Source of the DNA: Mesorhizobium loti
GTDB taxonomy: Bacteria > Pseudomonadota > Alphaproteobacteria > Rhizobiales > Rhizobiaceae
NCBI RefSeq assembly: GCF_001510895.1
Contig: NZ_LPWA01000153.1
Span: forward strand, 124,001 to 188,000
Direction: 5' to 3'
Length of the DNA: 64,000 bases
Shown here: positions 20,162 through 28,161 of the stretch, piece after piece
Position numbering within the stretch: position 1 is the first letter of the stretch
Layout: every line of letters begins with the position of its first letter
Translations under genes and position numbers: made by a program
The notes under the pieces: generated by a model
What the model saw: the letters and a program-made list of their open reading frames with translations, nothing else
Database searches by the model: none
Told to the model about the DNA's origin: nothing

Positions 20162-21216
20162 TGTTTCGTCTCGAAGCCCGAACGTCGACCCCCGCCTGGT
20201 TCAACCTAGCTTTGCCGCTGCTGGCCATCGCCGTCGCGCTGGTGCTGTGCAGCGGCCTCATCGCGGTCGCCGGCGCCGGTGTGATCGAGGCCTATGGCGT
20301 CATGCTGTCGGCCTCGCTCGGCGACAGCTACGCCATCACCGAGACACTGGTGCGCGCCGCCCCTATGATCTTCACCGGGCTGGCCGTGGCCATCGCCTTC
20401 CGCGCGAAATTCTGGAACATCGGCGCCGAGGGCCAGTTGCTGGCCGGTGCGGTGGCCAGCTGTGCGGTCGGCGCGATCCCGATGCCGGGATACCTCGCCA
20501 TGCTTCTGATGGCGCTGGCGGGTGGTGCCGCCGGCGCGATCGTGGCGCTGGTGCCGGCGACATTGCGGGTCAAGTTCAAGGTCGACGACGTGGTGAGCTC
20601 GCTGCTGCTCAACTCGGTCATCTACTATGCGCTGATGGCGCTGATCGAGGGGCCGTGGAAGGATACGTTCAGCGGCTATCCGATCTCGCCGCCGATCGAG
20701 GATTCGGCCAATTTCCCGGTGCTGATCGAAGGCACGCGGCTGCATCTCGGTGTCATCGTGGCGCTGATCGCGGCACCGCTTTGCTGGTTCCTGATCGCGC
20801 GCACCACGCTCGGCTTTCGCATCCGCGTCACCGGCGAGAATCCGGAGGCGGCCCGCTATGGCGGCATCGACGTCGAGCGCGTCCTGCTCTCCACCGCGTT
20901 GCTCTCCGGCGCGCTGGCCGGGCTCGCCGGCGTCGGCGAGGTCGGCGGCGTGCACTTCCAGGTGATGAGCGACATCTCGCCGGGCTACGGCTATTCCGGC
21001 ATCGTCGTCGCGATGCTCGCCCGGCTCAACCCCCTCGGCGTGGTGCCGGCGGCGATCTTCCTGGCAGCCGTCATGACCGGCGCCGAGGCGATGTCGCGCG
21101 CGACCGGCGTGCCGGCTTTCCTGAGCGATGTCATCCAGGGCACGGCGCTGCTCGCCATGCTGGTGGCGCTGCTCTTCACCGCCTACCGCATCCGCCGCGT
21201 GGGAGCGTCCGCATGA
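20161..21216 (+). CDS. BMP-type ABC transporter permease 1
   Basis: A 351-aa permease of the BPD_transp_2 family in the nucleoside-importer branch. About ten hydrophobic segments are seen, the first at residues 15-40. The family landmark IAFRAKFWNIGAEGQLLAGA lies near residues 78-97. It overlaps the ATPase stop by one base and the next permease by four bases, so the three are translationally coupled. Confidence 0.92.
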   Translation: MFRLEARTSTPAWFNLALPLLAIAVALVLCSGLIAVAGAGVIEAYGVMLSASLGDSYAITETLVRAAPMIFTGLAVAIAFRAKFWNIGAEGQLLAGAVASCAVGAIPMPGYLAMLLMALAGGAAGAIVALVPATLRVKFKVDDVVSSLLLNSVIYYALMALIEGPWKDTFSGYPISPPIEDSANFPVLIEGTRLHLGVIVALIAAPLCWFLIARTTLGFRIRVTGENPEAARYGGIDVERVLLSTALLSGALAGLAGVGEVGGVHFQVMSDISPGYGYSGIVVAMLARLNPLGVVPAAIFLAAVMTGAEAMSRATGVPAFLSDVIQGTALLAMLVALLFTAYRIRRVGASA

Positions 21217-22157
21217 GCGCGGTGTTCGAGCAGATTTTCCAGGTCGGCTTCCTTGCCGCCATCATCCGCATCGCCACGCCGCTGGCCTTCGCGACGCTGG
21301 GCGAAATGTTCTCCGAGCGCGCCGGCGTGCTCAATCTCGGCATCGAGGGCATCATGCTGTTGTCGGCCATGGCCGGCTTCACCGCCGCCAGCCTCAGCGG
21401 CAGCCTGTGGCTCGGCGTGCTGGCGGCCGTGCTGGTCGGCGCGCTGATGGGCGCGCTGCATGCGCTGTTCACCGTGGCGCTGGGCCTCAGCCAGCATGTC
21501 TGCGGCATCGGCGTGACGCTGTTTTGCTCAGGCCTTGCCTATTTCCTCTACCGGCTGATCTTCGGCCAGCAATCGGTGCCGCCGAGCATCGACGGTTTCA
21601 AGCCGGTGCCGATCCCGCTGCTGTCCGACATTCCGATCCTCGGCCCGGCGGTGTTCAACCAGTTCACATTGGTTTATCTGGCGATCGTCGCCGTCCCGCT
21701 TGCCGCCTTCGTGCTCTACCGCACGCCATGGGGGCTTTCGGTGCGCATGGTCGGCGAGAACCCGCGTGCCGCGGATTCCGCCGGCGTCGGCGTGATCGCC
21801 ACGCGCTTCCAGGCGGTGATCCTCGGCGGCGCGCTGATGGGGCTTGCCGGCGCCTTCCTCACCATGGCGCAGTTCAACGCCTTCACCTTCGGCGTGGTCT
21901 CGGGCCGCGGCTGGGTGGCGATCGCGCTGGTCGTGTTCGGTCGCTGGGATCCATGGCGCTCGGCCGGGGCGGCACTGCTCTTCGCCTTCGTCGATGCGCT
22001 ACAGCTCCGGATGCAGGCCAGCGGACTCGGGCACATCCCTTACGAAGCGTTCCTGATGCTGCCCTTCATCTTCACCATCATCGCCATGGCGTTCATGTCG
22101 CGCAACGCTGTCGCGCCGTCGGCGCTGCTGAAGCCGTTCCGAAGGGAAGAGCGGTAG
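21213..22157 (+). CDS. BMP-type ABC transporter permease 2
   Basis: A 314-aa second permease, with the paired landmark ERAGVLNLGIEGIMLLSAMA near residues 33-52 and about nine membrane segments. It overlaps the previous gene (GCATGA). The pairing of one FWNIGAEGQ permease with one VLNLGIEGIM permease is diagnostic of this importer class. A palindromic repeat follows directly after the stop. Confidence 0.92.
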   Translation: MSAVFEQIFQVGFLAAIIRIATPLAFATLGEMFSERAGVLNLGIEGIMLLSAMAGFTAASLSGSLWLGVLAAVLVGALMGALHALFTVALGLSQHVCGIGVTLFCSGLAYFLYRLIFGQQSVPPSIDGFKPVPIPLLSDIPILGPAVFNQFTLVYLAIVAVPLAAFVLYRTPWGLSVRMVGENPRAADSAGVGVIATRFQAVILGGALMGLAGAFLTMAQFNAFTFGVVSGRGWVAIALVVFGRWDPWRSAGAALLFAFVDALQLRMQASGLGHIPYEAFLMLPFIFTIIAMAFMSRNAVAPSALLKPFRREER

Positions 22158-22165
22158 CAATGCTC

Positions 22166-22336
22166 GGGTTCCTCGCCCCCACGAAGGTGGGGGAGAGGGT
22201 GGCGTCGGCGAAGCGAGACGGAGAGGGGGAATGGGCTCGGCCTCGACGTGGTCTCGTGAAAACTCACCAGCGTCGCAGCCCCTCTCCGTCCGCTTCGCGG
22301 CCACCTCTCCCCCGCTTCGCGGGGGGCCAGGAACCT
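22166..22336. repeat. palindromic repeat between convergent genes
   Basis: About 170 bp with inverted ends (GGTTCCTCGCCCCCACGAAG against CGGGGGGCCAGGAACC) and inner matching parts (GCGAAGCGAGACGGAGAGGG against CCCTCTCCGTCCGCTTCGC). It fills the gap between the permease stop and the convergent SDR stop at 22352 and probably works as a bidirectional terminator. Confidence 0.8.
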
Positions 22337-22351
22337 AGATTCTGGAAAGCC

Positions 22352-23119
22352 TCAAATCGCCGTGAACGCGTTGTCGACAAACAAATGCGTGCCGTTGACG
22401 AAGCTCGATTCGTCGCTGGCGAGGAACAGGGCGGCCTTTGCCACCTCCTCCGGCTCGCCGATGCGGCCCTGTTGTGCTGCCATGGCAGCATCCGAAACGT
22501 CGACGCCGAGCTTGCCGAGATCGGCGACCTCGCGCATTCCGTGCGGTGTGCGGATGAAGCCGGGGCAGACGGCGTTGCAGCGGATGTTGCGTTCGCGGAA
22601 TTCCACCGCGATGGCACGCGCGAACATGTGGCAGGCGCCTTTGGTGGTATCGTAGAGCACTTCGTTCGGCGTCGCCGCCACCGCCGAGATCGACGAGGTG
22701 CAGACGATCGATCCGCCGCCGGCGGCGATCATGCCGGGCAGCACGGCGCGCGTCATCAGAAACATCGAGCGAACGTTGACGGCATGCAGCCAGTCCCATT
22801 CCTTGAGCGTCGTCTCCAGAAAGGGTTTGATGACGATGGTGCCGGCGTGGTTGAACAGCACGGTGACCGGGCCGAATTTTTCCGCTGCAGCCTTCGCGGC
22901 TGCTTCGACCTGCGCTTCGTCCGAAACGTCGGCGACGAAATGTTCGGCAACATGGCCACGCGCCCGGATCGCCGCAGCAGTCTTGCCAGCCGCCTCGCCA
23001 TTGCGGTCGATGATCGCCACCTTGGCGCCTTCGGCGGCAAACAGCTCGGAAGCCGCACCGCCCATGCCCGTCGCGCCGCCCGAGATGATGGCGACCTTAC
23101 CCGCCAGCCTTCCACTCAT
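22352..23119 (-). CDS. SDR family oxidoreductase
   Basis: A 255-aa classical short-chain dehydrogenase/reductase. The cofactor motif SGGATGMG is at residues 14-21 (TGxxxGxG type). NHAG is near 90, the catalytic Ser lies in CTSSISA near 140 and the YxxxK pair in YDTTKGA near 157. The protein is cytosolic and uses NAD(P). The ends match the family length and the terminal FVNGTHLFVDNAF replaces the usual TGxxLxVDGG. The substrate is unknown. It is convergent with the BMP operon and monocistronic; no gene lies in the 294 bp upstream. Confidence 0.92.
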   Translation of the reverse strand: MSGRLAGKVAIISGGATGMGGAASELFAAEGAKVAIIDRNGEAAGKTAAAIRARGHVAEHFVADVSDEAQVEAAAKAAAEKFGPVTVLFNHAGTIVIKPFLETTLKEWDWLHAVNVRSMFLMTRAVLPGMIAAGGGSIVCTSSISAVAATPNEVLYDTTKGACHMFARAIAVEFRERNIRCNAVCPGFIRTPHGMREVADLGKLGVDVSDAAMAAQQGRIGEPEEVAKAALFLASDESSFVNGTHLFVDNAFTAI

Positions 23120-23413
23120 TTTTCTCTCCCCTGGATCCTATGAAGATTGCTTTCCGATGCTATCCCGCAGCGCAGGCGATAGCCAAGCGCGCTTGAACAA
23201 GGCGATCGCGGCCGAAAAGCCCACTTCGATCCAGGCTTTCCAAGCTCTCGCGCGTCTTTTTGGCCTGGTTCCCAGGCGATTTTTCACGTCGAACGAGTAC
23301 GAAAAACCTCAATCTCGTCCGCCTTGAGAATGTTCTTCCAAAAATCTTCGAAAAATAGCAATCGACAAAGTCTACTAATTTTATAGATTAACGGCCGAGA
23401 CGGAGGCTCGACC

Positions 23414-23563
23414 ATGTCCTACATCCAGAACGCTCAGCGCAAGGGCCAGAGGCTGACGGCCGACCCGAGCTGGAGGCCTGCCTATGGCGGCACTTTCGCC
23501 TATCTCGTCTTCGCGCTGGCATTCGTGTTCACCGGCGCGGTGGTGCTGGGTCTCATTCCATAA
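23414..23563 (+). CDS. 49-aa single-span membrane protein
   Basis: A short frame encoding MSYIQNAQRKGQRLTADP, a short linker, then one hydrophobic segment (residues ~26-48, TFAYLVFALAFVFTGAVVLG) ending LIP. CGGAGG lies 8 nt upstream of ATG 23414. The polar-then-membrane layout and good ribosome site argue that it is real. I do not recognise a family. The upstream 200 bp is AT-richer (CTACTAATTTTATAGATTAA), suggesting its own promoter. It is not obviously linked to the flavoenzyme that follows 160 bp later. Confidence 0.65.
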   Translation: MSYIQNAQRKGQRLTADPSWRPAYGGTFAYLVFALAFVFTGAVVLGLIP

Positions 23564-23722
23564 TCGCATCGGGGCCTAATCGCATCGGGGCTTGGGCCCC
23601 GCTGTCTGAAAATCTGAGTTGAGTAGTCGGAGCAGATAACTGGCCGCGCGCCAGGGCGCCGTCGCGCGCCTGTCCGCGGGTTTTCAAGAGCAGGGCAATC
23701 CAACGTGATGGAGGAGATGGCA

Positions 23723-24661
23723 ATGCCGATCGAGTTCACGCATGTTCCCGGTAAGCCTGCCAATGGCAGCTTCTTCTATGATTTCGCCGAGACCGCGACC
23801 AAGCTGTCGCTGATCGAGGATGCCGGCTTCCGCAAGCTGGTGGTCGACGATCCGGCCGGCCTGCTCACCAATATGGACATCGCCGCCCAGACGCTCGACC
23901 GCACCGCCTCGCTGGAAGTGGTGCTGACGCATTGGGCCGGCGTGATCGAGCCGACCGTGGCGGCCAGGCAGCTTGCGGCGCTCCACGCCAAGAGCGGCGG
24001 CCGCCTGTCGCTCAGAATGCTGAGCGAGCCGCTCGACGACAGCGACGCCGAGGCGCGTCCGGTCGGCCACAGCGTGGTCTGGCAGCGCATCGACGAGTAT
24101 CTGGTGCTGTTGAAGCGGCTTTGGTCGAACGACAGGCCTTTCGATCATGAAGGCGCCTTCTACAGCGTGAGAGGCGGCTATGTACCGCGCAAGGGCCCGC
24201 ATGGCGCCGACCTCGCCATCCGCCTCGGCGGGCAATCGGGCACGGCCTTGAAGGTCGCCGGAAAGCATGCCGATGTTTTCGAGCTGGCCGCCGGCTCGCC
24301 GGACGAAGTCGCGCAGTTGATGCAGCGCGTGCGCAGCGCCGCCGCCGAGCATGGCCGCGCCGGCAGGCTGCGCTTCGCACTTCCCGTGCGCATCCGCCCC
24401 GAGGGCTGGTCGGGCGCATCCGATCACAAGGCAGTCGAGGTCGCGGGGCCGCCGGCGCGGCTTGCGCTGGCGTTGTTGCCTTATGCCTCCCTGGGTATCG
24501 AAGAATTCATGATCAGCGGCATCGACCGGCCGAGCGAGATTGCCCAGATCGGGCGCGAGACGGTCACGCTGATCGCGAATTCGCTGGCGCGGCGCGAGGC
24601 CGACACCCCGCCGCCAGAAACGTTCGCGTCGCGCTCTTTCACCGAGGCGCGCGTCCGCTGA
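23723..24661 (+). CDS. LLM class flavin-dependent oxidoreductase
   Basis: A 312-aa luciferase-like monooxygenase of the SsuD/F420-type barrel fold. Members use reduced FMN to oxidise sulfonates, nitriloacetate or other small organics. Typical segments are VLTHWAGVIEPTVAARQLAA near residue 75, GRLSLRMLS near 100, the insert-region pattern SVVWQRIDEYLVLLKRLWS near 125 and the phosphate-binding LGGQSGTALKVAGKHADVF near 180. ATG 23723 is chosen because GGAGGAG is 6 nt before it; three earlier in-frame starts lie on or before that site. No reductase partner is adjacent. Confidence 0.88.
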   Translation: MPIEFTHVPGKPANGSFFYDFAETATKLSLIEDAGFRKLVVDDPAGLLTNMDIAAQTLDRTASLEVVLTHWAGVIEPTVAARQLAALHAKSGGRLSLRMLSEPLDDSDAEARPVGHSVVWQRIDEYLVLLKRLWSNDRPFDHEGAFYSVRGGYVPRKGPHGADLAIRLGGQSGTALKVAGKHADVFELAAGSPDEVAQLMQRVRSAAAEHGRAGRLRFALPVRIRPEGWSGASDHKAVEVAGPPARLALALLPYASLGIEEFMISGIDRPSEIAQIGRETVTLIANSLARREADTPPPETFASRSFTEARVR

Positions 24662-24704
24662 GATTGCAGATCGAGGCGGGGACTGGCCGTTGCGGCTGCC
24701 GGTC

Positions 24705-25640
24705 TCATTGAGGACCGACGGACGATGATGGCTGCGGGACGTAGTCGACACCGTCCATGACATAGTCGGCGAAGAGGAAATCGCGGATGCCGGCGATCCG
24801 GCCATTCTCCCAATCGATGAGGATGAAATAGCGCGGCGGCCCGTCCGGACGGTCCGGGCTGGTGACCAGGATGGCGGGGCGGCCTTCGACGAGGCCGGTG
24901 GTAAAATGCCAATGCGCCTCGTCGGCATAGCGGCCAAAGTAATTGCCGACATAGTCCTTGCCTTCGGCGCGAAGCCGATTGACCAGTTCCAGCTTCACGT
25001 CGTCGGCAAGCAAGCCGCGCAAGGCATCGAAATCCCGGGCATTGAAAGCCGCGACATAGTCGCCGAGGCGCCGCATGTCCTGCTGGTTCAACGGCGGTCG
25101 AGGCACCGCCGCCCGCGGCGCCGCTGCCAGCTTGCGCAGGCTCTCGCGGCCCCGCTGCAGCGCGCCCTTGATCGCCGTCTCGGTGGTTTCGAGGATCTCG
25201 CCGATCTCTTCCAGGCTGTGGCCCAGCACGTCCTTCAGCACGACGGTGCATCGCTGCGCCGGCGGCAGCTGCATCAGCTCGGCAAGGCTCGCCTCGGCCG
25301 CGATACGCGCATCGAGGGCCGAGTTCTCATCGGCAATCGTATCGAGCTCGACCTCGCTTTCACGTTCCCGCGAACGGGCCCGCTTGCGCAGGAAATCGAG
25401 CGCTGAATTGTGCGCAATGCGAAACAGCCAGGACTCGATCTTGTCGGGCATGTCGCCATTCCTGATCGCGACGAAACCTTTGGCCAAGGCTTCCTGGACG
25501 ATGTCCTCGCCATCGAGGACCGATCCCACCATCCGCGAGCAGTAGCGGTGCAACCGGGCTCTCAAGCCGGCGGCTTCGCGCTCGAAAGCGCGAAGCCTGG
25601 CTTCGGTCGTTGCAGCGGGATGGTCATGCGAACCGGTCAC
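24705..25640 (-). CDS. ECF sigma factor with C-terminal SnoaL-like domain (SigJ-like)
   Basis: A 311-aa RNA polymerase sigma factor of the extracytoplasmic-function type. Region 2 occupies about residues 25-95 (GEDIVQEALAKGFVAIRNGD, IESWLFRIAHNSALDFLRK). Region 4 is at ~140-190 (LPPAQRCTVVLKDVLGHSLE, TTETAIKGALQRGR). An NTF2/SnoaL-like domain of about 110 residues follows (YVAAFNARDFDALRGLLADD). In this sigma group the extra domain modulates activity in place of a classical anti-sigma factor. The start is GTG 25640 with AGGAGG 5 nt upstream. It begins 8 bp after the stop of the small monooxygenase gene, so the two are one operon. Confidence 0.9.
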   Translation of the reverse strand: MTGSHDHPAATTEARLRAFEREAAGLRARLHRYCSRMVGSVLDGEDIVQEALAKGFVAIRNGDMPDKIESWLFRIAHNSALDFLRKRARSRERESEVELDTIADENSALDARIAAEASLAELMQLPPAQRCTVVLKDVLGHSLEEIGEILETTETAIKGALQRGRESLRKLAAAPRAAVPRPPLNQQDMRRLGDYVAAFNARDFDALRGLLADDVKLELVNRLRAEGKDYVGNYFGRYADEAHWHFTTGLVEGRPAILVTSPDRPDGPPRYFILIDWENGRIAGIRDFLFADYVMDGVDYVPQPSSSVGPQ

Positions 25641-25648
25641 GCGGCCTC

Positions 25649-25963
25649 CTAGTCTTCCACGCCGCCCGTATGAGAATAGCTCGTATGCCCCATCACGCTC
25701 TCGCCGGTTCCATGCTCCATGATCGTCTTCATATACTCGGCGAAGCGGGGATCGTTCCGGAAGGCGGCGATGTCGTCGGCCGAGCGCCATTGCGAGATGT
25801 TGACCACCTTGCTGCCGTCGCCGCCGACAACCACGGAGGACGACAGCGAGCCAGGCTGCTTGCTGAAGAAGTTCCGCGTCCCTTCGGCAAGCACCTTGGC
25901 GAGGTCCTGCTGCTTGCCGGGCTTGGCGGTAAAGACGTTGATCAAGGTCACTGCGGTCGACAT
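25649..25963 (-). CDS. antibiotic biosynthesis monooxygenase (ABM) domain protein
   Basis: A 104-aa single-domain protein of the ABM dimeric alpha-beta barrel fold (MSTAVTLINVFTAKPGKQQD, then VVNISQWRSADDIAAFRNDP). Members are cofactor-free monooxygenases, haem-degrading enzymes or quinol sensors, and the exact role is not predictable. It is cytosolic. It sits directly upstream of the SnoaL-tailed ECF sigma gene on the same strand. That arrangement recalls ECF sigma factors encoded beside small oxidoreductases in actinobacteria and alphaproteobacteria, so this protein may produce or sense the signal. Confidence 0.85.
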   Translation of the reverse strand: MSTAVTLINVFTAKPGKQQDLAKVLAEGTRNFFSKQPGSLSSSVVVGGDGSKVVNISQWRSADDIAAFRNDPRFAEYMKTIMEHGTGESVMGHTSYSHTGGVED

Positions 25964-25982
25964 GGCTTGGCTCCGTTTGTCC

Positions 25983-26087
25983 TAGAGCGTTTCGCCGTTT
26001 CACGGAAACGGCGAACCGCTTTGTCTCTTTGTTTTGGGGCAATTCCGGACGGAAAACCGTTTCACACTTTTCCTGGAATTGCCCTAG
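25983..26087. repeat. REP-like repeat, family C, copy 1
   Basis: Runs from TAGAGCGTTTCGCCGTTTCA through the inverted CACGGAAACGGCGAA, then CAATTCCGGAC ... CCTGGAATTGCCCTAG. A second copy with an extra internal hairpin is at 32814-32942, and a half copy in opposite orientation is at 45977-46021. It lies between the ABM gene promoter side and a small-protein gene. Confidence 0.8.
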
Positions 26088-26330
26088 TGGCGGAGGCCGA
26101 CGTGGCTTCCGCGATCGTCACGACCGTCAAGACGAAAGCGATGCCGGGAACGGAACGGTGCATGCAAAAAAATTTTGGCCCTCGACGCAGAGTGGCCAGC
26201 AAATGCCTGTCGATCGGCACTGCAGAGGTCATTTTCAGAAAAATTCCTCCTCACCGTTCCGAAACGCGCCGGTCATTCGTCCTGGTGGGTGCCGATGCGT
26301 CGACGCCGGCACCAACCAAGGGAGAGAAAA

Positions 26331-26522
26331 ATGTCGATCCTGTCATCCATCAGCCGCATCGCGACCGAATACGCCGCTGTCCACGCCCGCTACCGGGCGG
26401 CGCGGACACTCTATTTGCTGCCGATGGATATCCGCAAGGATATCGGCTGGCCGGAGGTCGGCGATCCATGCGATCCCGAAGCCGTCAGTTCGCCGCGTTC
26501 GCGAGCCGCGACAGCGCGGTGA
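26331..26522 (+). CDS. 63-aa small protein with KDIGW motif (DUF1127-like)
   Basis: Encodes MSILSSISRIATEYAAVHAR followed by TLYLLPMDIRKDIGWPEV. The motif of a short hydrophobic turn plus KDIGW resembles the L..DIG core of DUF1127 proteins, small basic alphaproteobacterial proteins linked to phosphate, RNA or stress responses. GGGAGA lies 5 nt before ATG 26331. Its 3' end overlaps the convergent cysteine hydrolase by 38 bp. Two further small proteins with related sequence are on the minus strand at 32200 and 32492. The upstream 240 bp contains no other gene. Confidence 0.7.
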   Translation: MSILSSISRIATEYAAVHARYRAARTLYLLPMDIRKDIGWPEVGDPCDPEAVSSPRSRAATAR

Positions 26523-27159
26523 TGACGGCCTCCGAGTTCGTCAGCGCGCCGAAGACGCCGTCCTCGACAGTCACCATGTGCAGGGCAGCGTCGTGCGCCT
26601 TTTGGTCGCCGCTGGCGCAGGCGTCCGCGATCGTCAGGCACTGGAAATTGCGGTCGCAGGCCTCGCGCAAGGTGGTGTGCACGCAGACATCCGTCGTGCA
26701 TCCGGTGAAGAGGAGATGCGTGATGCCCCGCGCCCGCAGCACCAGCTCCAGATCGGTGTAGGTGAAGGCGCCGTTGCAGGTCTTGTCGACGACGACGTCT
26801 TCGGGTCTGACCTCTATATCGGCGACGATCTGGAAGCCGGGGCTGGAGCGCAGCAGGATGTCGGTGCCGTCCAGTCCCGCCCGTTTGCGGCGCCATTTCT
26901 CGTAAGGCGTCATGTCGGCCATGTCGGCGCGGTAGCCCTGCCTGGTGTGGACGATGGTCAGCCCGGTGGCGCGGGCAGCCTCAATCAGCCGGTTCACGGC
27001 CGGCAGGATCGCCCTGAGCGGCGTGGGGTCATAGCCTTTCCTGGCAAAATATCCTGTCGGCGACAGGAAATCCTCCTGCAGGTCGATCACCAGCAAGGCG
27101 GTGTGTTGCGGCACCAGCCGGCCGTCATAGGGAAAGTCGAATGGTATCGCCTTGATCAT
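26485..27159 (-). CDS. isochorismatase-like cysteine hydrolase (RutB/biuret hydrolase group)
   Basis: A 224-aa hydrolase with the catalytic triad of the family: Asp in LLVIDLQEDF near residue 25, Lys in VVVDKTCNGAF near 127 and Cys in FTGCTTDVCVHTTL near 157. Such enzymes hydrolyse amide bonds in isochorismate analogues, ureidoacrylate, biuret, nicotinamide or N-carbamoyl compounds. ATG 27159 (MIKAIPFDFPYDGR) matches typical N-termini and has GAGG upstream; an upstream in-frame extension is Arg/Ala-rich and unlikely. Its promoter region is shared with the divergent iron-type ABC gene. Confidence 0.88.
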   Translation of the reverse strand: MIKAIPFDFPYDGRLVPQHTALLVIDLQEDFLSPTGYFARKGYDPTPLRAILPAVNRLIEAARATGLTIVHTRQGYRADMADMTPYEKWRRKRAGLDGTDILLRSSPGFQIVADIEVRPEDVVVDKTCNGAFTYTDLELVLRARGITHLLFTGCTTDVCVHTTLREACDRNFQCLTIADACASGDQKAHDAALHMVTVEDGVFGALTNSEAVITALSRLANAAN

Positions 27160-27260
27160 CGCCTGCTGCCTCGATTGCCGCCCGCATCGTGACTCAGCGG
27201 CGGCGTCTTCGCCAGACCTCGCAGCGCCCGACGCTCTCGCAAGCGCGACGTTGCGATTGT

Positions 27261-27315
27261 TGATCAATAAAATCACCTTTAGAGTTGACTAGTAAACTCA
27301 TGTTTTCTAGTCAAC
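27261..27315. promoter_or_regulatory. two TGA-N9-TCA iron-box-like sites and a 9-bp palindrome
   Basis: TGATCAATAAAATCA at 27261-27275 and TGACTAGTAAACTCA at 27286-27300 both fit TGA-N9-TCA, the core of the rhizobial iron-responsive operator read by RirA. In addition GTTGACTAG (27284-27292) and CTAGTCAAC (27307-27315) form a perfect 9-bp inverted repeat around the second site. They lie 50-100 bp upstream of the iron-type ABC/TonB operon and on the other side face the cysteine hydrolase. Confidence 0.6.
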
Positions 27316-27366
27316 CGGCGTAGACCGCCTGGCGAGAACCTGAGGCAGCGGTCGCTTGGGAGACGG

Positions 27367-28161
27367 ATGTTGACCGGAACAGGTGCCCAGACAGCCTTTC
27401 ACGTCGACGCGGTGCGCTTTGCCGTCGGCGAGCGCACGCTGCTCGGGCCGGTCTCGTTCGAACTGCAACACGCGCGCGTCTACGGGCTGATCGGCCACAA
27501 CGGTTCGGGCAAGTCGACGCTGATCAAGCTTCTGGCGCGGCAGCAGCCGGCAAGCTCAGGCGATATCCGCTTCGCCGAGCGACCGCTCACCGGCTGGGGC
27601 GCGCGCGAGCTGGCGCGGGCTCTCGCCTATCTGCCGCAGACGACACCGGCGGCCACGGGCCTCACCGTGCGCGAGCTGGCGGCGCTCGGGCGCTATCCCT
27701 GGCATGGCGCGCTCGGCCGTTTCGGGCCGGAAGACAAAAACCATGTCGAGGAAGCGCTGGCGCTGACCGACATGAGCGCTTTCGCCGACCGCTTGGTCGA
27801 CGAGCTTTCCGGCGGCGAGCGGCAGCGCGCCTGGCTTGCCTTGCTGGTGGCGCAGAATGCCGGCGTCATGCTGCTCGACGAGCCGATCTCGGCGCTCGAC
27901 ATCGCGCATCAGGTCGAGGTGCTGGCCCTCGTCAGGGACCTCAGTCGCAAGCGCGACCTTTGCGTCGTCGTGGTGCTGCACGACCCCAATATGGCGGCGC
28001 GCTATTGCGACGAGCTGATCGCGCTGAAGCAAGGCCGGCTGCTGAGGCGCGGCACGCCCGCAGAGATCATGCGAGGCCCTGTGCTCAAGGACATTTTCGG
28101 CGTCGAGATGGGCGTGCTTGAGCATCCCGTCACCGGCCAGCCCATCGGTTACGTGCAATGA
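27367..28161 (+). CDS. iron-siderophore type ABC transporter ATP-binding protein (FecE/FhuC-like)
   Basis: A 264-aa single-domain ABC ATPase of the iron-chelate/B12 class. It has Walker A GHNGSGKSTLIKLL near residue 42, the class pattern LAYLPQTTPAATGLTVRELA near 85, GRYPWHG near 110, signature ELSGGERQRAWLALL near 142, Walker B VMLLDEPISALD near 165 and the switch His in VVVLHDPN. No cognate binding protein or permease is in the window, so it must pair with components encoded elsewhere. Its stop overlaps exbB (CAATGATG), which ties it to the TonB energy system. Two iron-box-like sites lie upstream. Confidence 0.92.
   Translation: MLTGTGAQTAFHVDAVRFAVGERTLLGPVSFELQHARVYGLIGHNGSGKSTLIKLLARQQPASSGDIRFAERPLTGWGARELARALAYLPQTTPAATGLTVRELAALGRYPWHGALGRFGPEDKNHVEEALALTDMSAFADRLVDELSGGERQRAWLALLVAQNAGVMLLDEPISALDIAHQVEVLALVRDLSRKRDLCVVVVLHDPNMAARYCDELIALKQGRLLRRGTPAEIMRGPVLKDIFGVEMGVLEHPVTGQPIGYVQ

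Noticed and set aside
20142..23143. Two long plus-strand frames overlapping the BMP permeases in another frame
   Set aside because: Arg/Ala-rich out-of-frame readings of real permease genes and of the repeat after them.
25641..26042. N-terminal extension of the ECF sigma factor frame
   Set aside because: The open frame continues upstream through the ABM gene, but GTG 25640 has an ideal AGGAGG and begins just after the ABM stop.
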